Part shown: positions 6,870-7,083 of the stretch, piece by piece
Layout: each line of letters starts with the position of its first letter
Position numbering within the stretch: position 1 is the first letter of the stretch
Assembly (NCBI GenBank): GCA_041160955.1
Contig: JBEAVK010000220.1
Location: 1 to 7,083 of the forward strand
DNA: 7,083 bases
Reading direction: 5' to 3'
DNA from: M3007 sp041160955
GTDB lineage: Bacteria > Bacteroidota > Bacteroidia > Chitinophagales > Saprospiraceae
Notes under the pieces: generated by a model
Database searches by the model: none
Seen by the model: the letters and a program-made list of their open reading frames with translations, nothing else
Told to the model about the DNA's origin: nothing
Made by a program: the position numbers and the translations under genes

Positions 6870-6877
6870 TAAAGATA
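6870..6877 (-). promoter_or_regulatory. Weak -7 box upstream of the lipoprotein remnant
   Basis: TATCTTTA on the minus strand differs from TAnnTTTG only in the last base and lies about 38 nt before the ATG at 6831. No convincing -33 TTG is found at the normal distance. It sits just downstream of the terminator at 6896-6936, where a promoter for the next gene would be expected. Confidence 0.3.
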
Positions 6878-6895
6878 GCGGGATAAAATACGAAA

Positions 6896-6936
6896 AAGGT
6901 GCTGCTCCATCAAAAATATTGAATGAGCAGCACCTT
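6896..6936 (-). terminator. Rho-independent terminator of the gene at the right edge
   Basis: AAGGTGCTGCTC (6896-6907) and GAGCAGCACCTT (6925-6936) form a perfect 12-bp stem with a 17-nt AT-rich loop. On the minus strand the stem runs into a five-T stretch. It lies 26 nt past the TAG of the partial gene at 6963, the right place for that gene's terminator. On the plus strand no T-run follows, so it is directional. Confidence 0.85.
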
Positions 6937-6962
6937 AGTTACCAAAGCCTAATAATCGTCTT

Positions 6963-7083
6963 CTACAAGTTTGATTTAACAAATACAAGATCGCAGCGAT
7001 TTTCCTTGAAGTCAGCCTCTTTATCCCATCCATAATGAATGGTCATGTAAATACTATCCATAGATTCGGTCATACGACCCACC
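6963..7083 (-). CDS. C-terminal end of an unrecognised protein (partial)
   Basis: A minus-strand frame enters at the right edge and ends with TAG at 6963-6965. The visible tail includes GRMTESMDSIYMTIHYGWDK and ends NRCDLVFVKSNL. I do not recognise the family and the visible part shows no motif. The reading is supported by the strong terminator 26 nt after its stop codon, by strand agreement with all neighbours, and because this frame is open to the window edge while another I read there (GGSYDRIYG) soon stops. The start and most of the protein lie outside the window. Confidence 0.6.
   Translation of the reverse strand, partial: VGRMTESMDSIYMTIHYGWDKEADFKENRCDLVFVKSNL

Noticed and set aside
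6849..6877. Short AATCCTG/AATCTTG-like repeats and small stem GCAG...CTGC
   Set aside because: They recall dispersed short repeats seen in some genomes, but only two degenerate units are present here; not enough to call a repeat element.
1..7083. CRISPR array, tRNA, rRNA, riboswitch, insertion sequence
   Set aside because: No regularly spaced repeats, no cloverleaf or rRNA-like sequence, no transposase and no terminal repeats flanking a gene were found on reading both strands.

Overview
This window looks like chromosomal DNA of a Bacteroidota member, most likely of the Saprospirales/Chitinophagales kind. The lineage is an inference. It rests on a protein with a type IX secretion sorting domain (CHU_C / gliding-motility C-terminal type), promoter boxes of the Bacteroidota form TAnnTTTG just upstream of start codons, an AAA-ATPase-like/PDDEXK_9 (DUF1703) protein of a type abundant in this phylum, and a lipoprotein remnant of a Bacteroidota-type family.

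Every gene I can support lies on the minus strand, so transcription runs from the right edge to the left edge. In that order: (1) the last 39 or so codons of an unrecognised protein (6963-7083), followed by a strong Rho-independent terminator (6896-6936); (2) a damaged lipoprotein gene (6430-6831) whose lipobox is intact but cut off from its ATG by an in-frame stop; (3) a 696-residue secreted protein with propeller-like repeats, two PKD-like four-cysteine modules and a T9SS sorting domain (4113-6203); (4) a 513-residue AAA-ATPase/PD-(D/E)XK protein (2387-3928) with a near-leaderless promoter overlapped by a large dyad; (5) three nucleotides later, a small exported-protein gene broken by two frameshifts (1734-2383); (6) mtaB, the tRNA ms2t6A methylthiotransferase (start 1664), which reads without any stop straight into the signal peptide and N-terminus of a TolC-family outer-membrane efflux protein that leaves the window at base 1.

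The clearest oddity is the mtaB-tolC open frame. A cytoplasmic tRNA-modifying enzyme is joined in frame to an internal signal peptide and an outer-membrane protein. This could be a lost stop codon, a sequence error, or a gene pair in which tolC starts inside the mtaB frame. The second theme is gene decay: small exported-protein genes are broken while the long genes beside them stay open. The AAA-ATPase gene, the frameshifted gene and the lipoprotein remnant also look more AT-rich than mtaB and the T9SS-cargo gene. I see no CRISPR array, rRNA, tRNA, complete insertion sequence or phage gene. I did not find a convincing new multi-gene system. The closest candidates are the coupled AAA-ATPase/exported-protein pair and the mtaB-tolC joint frame.
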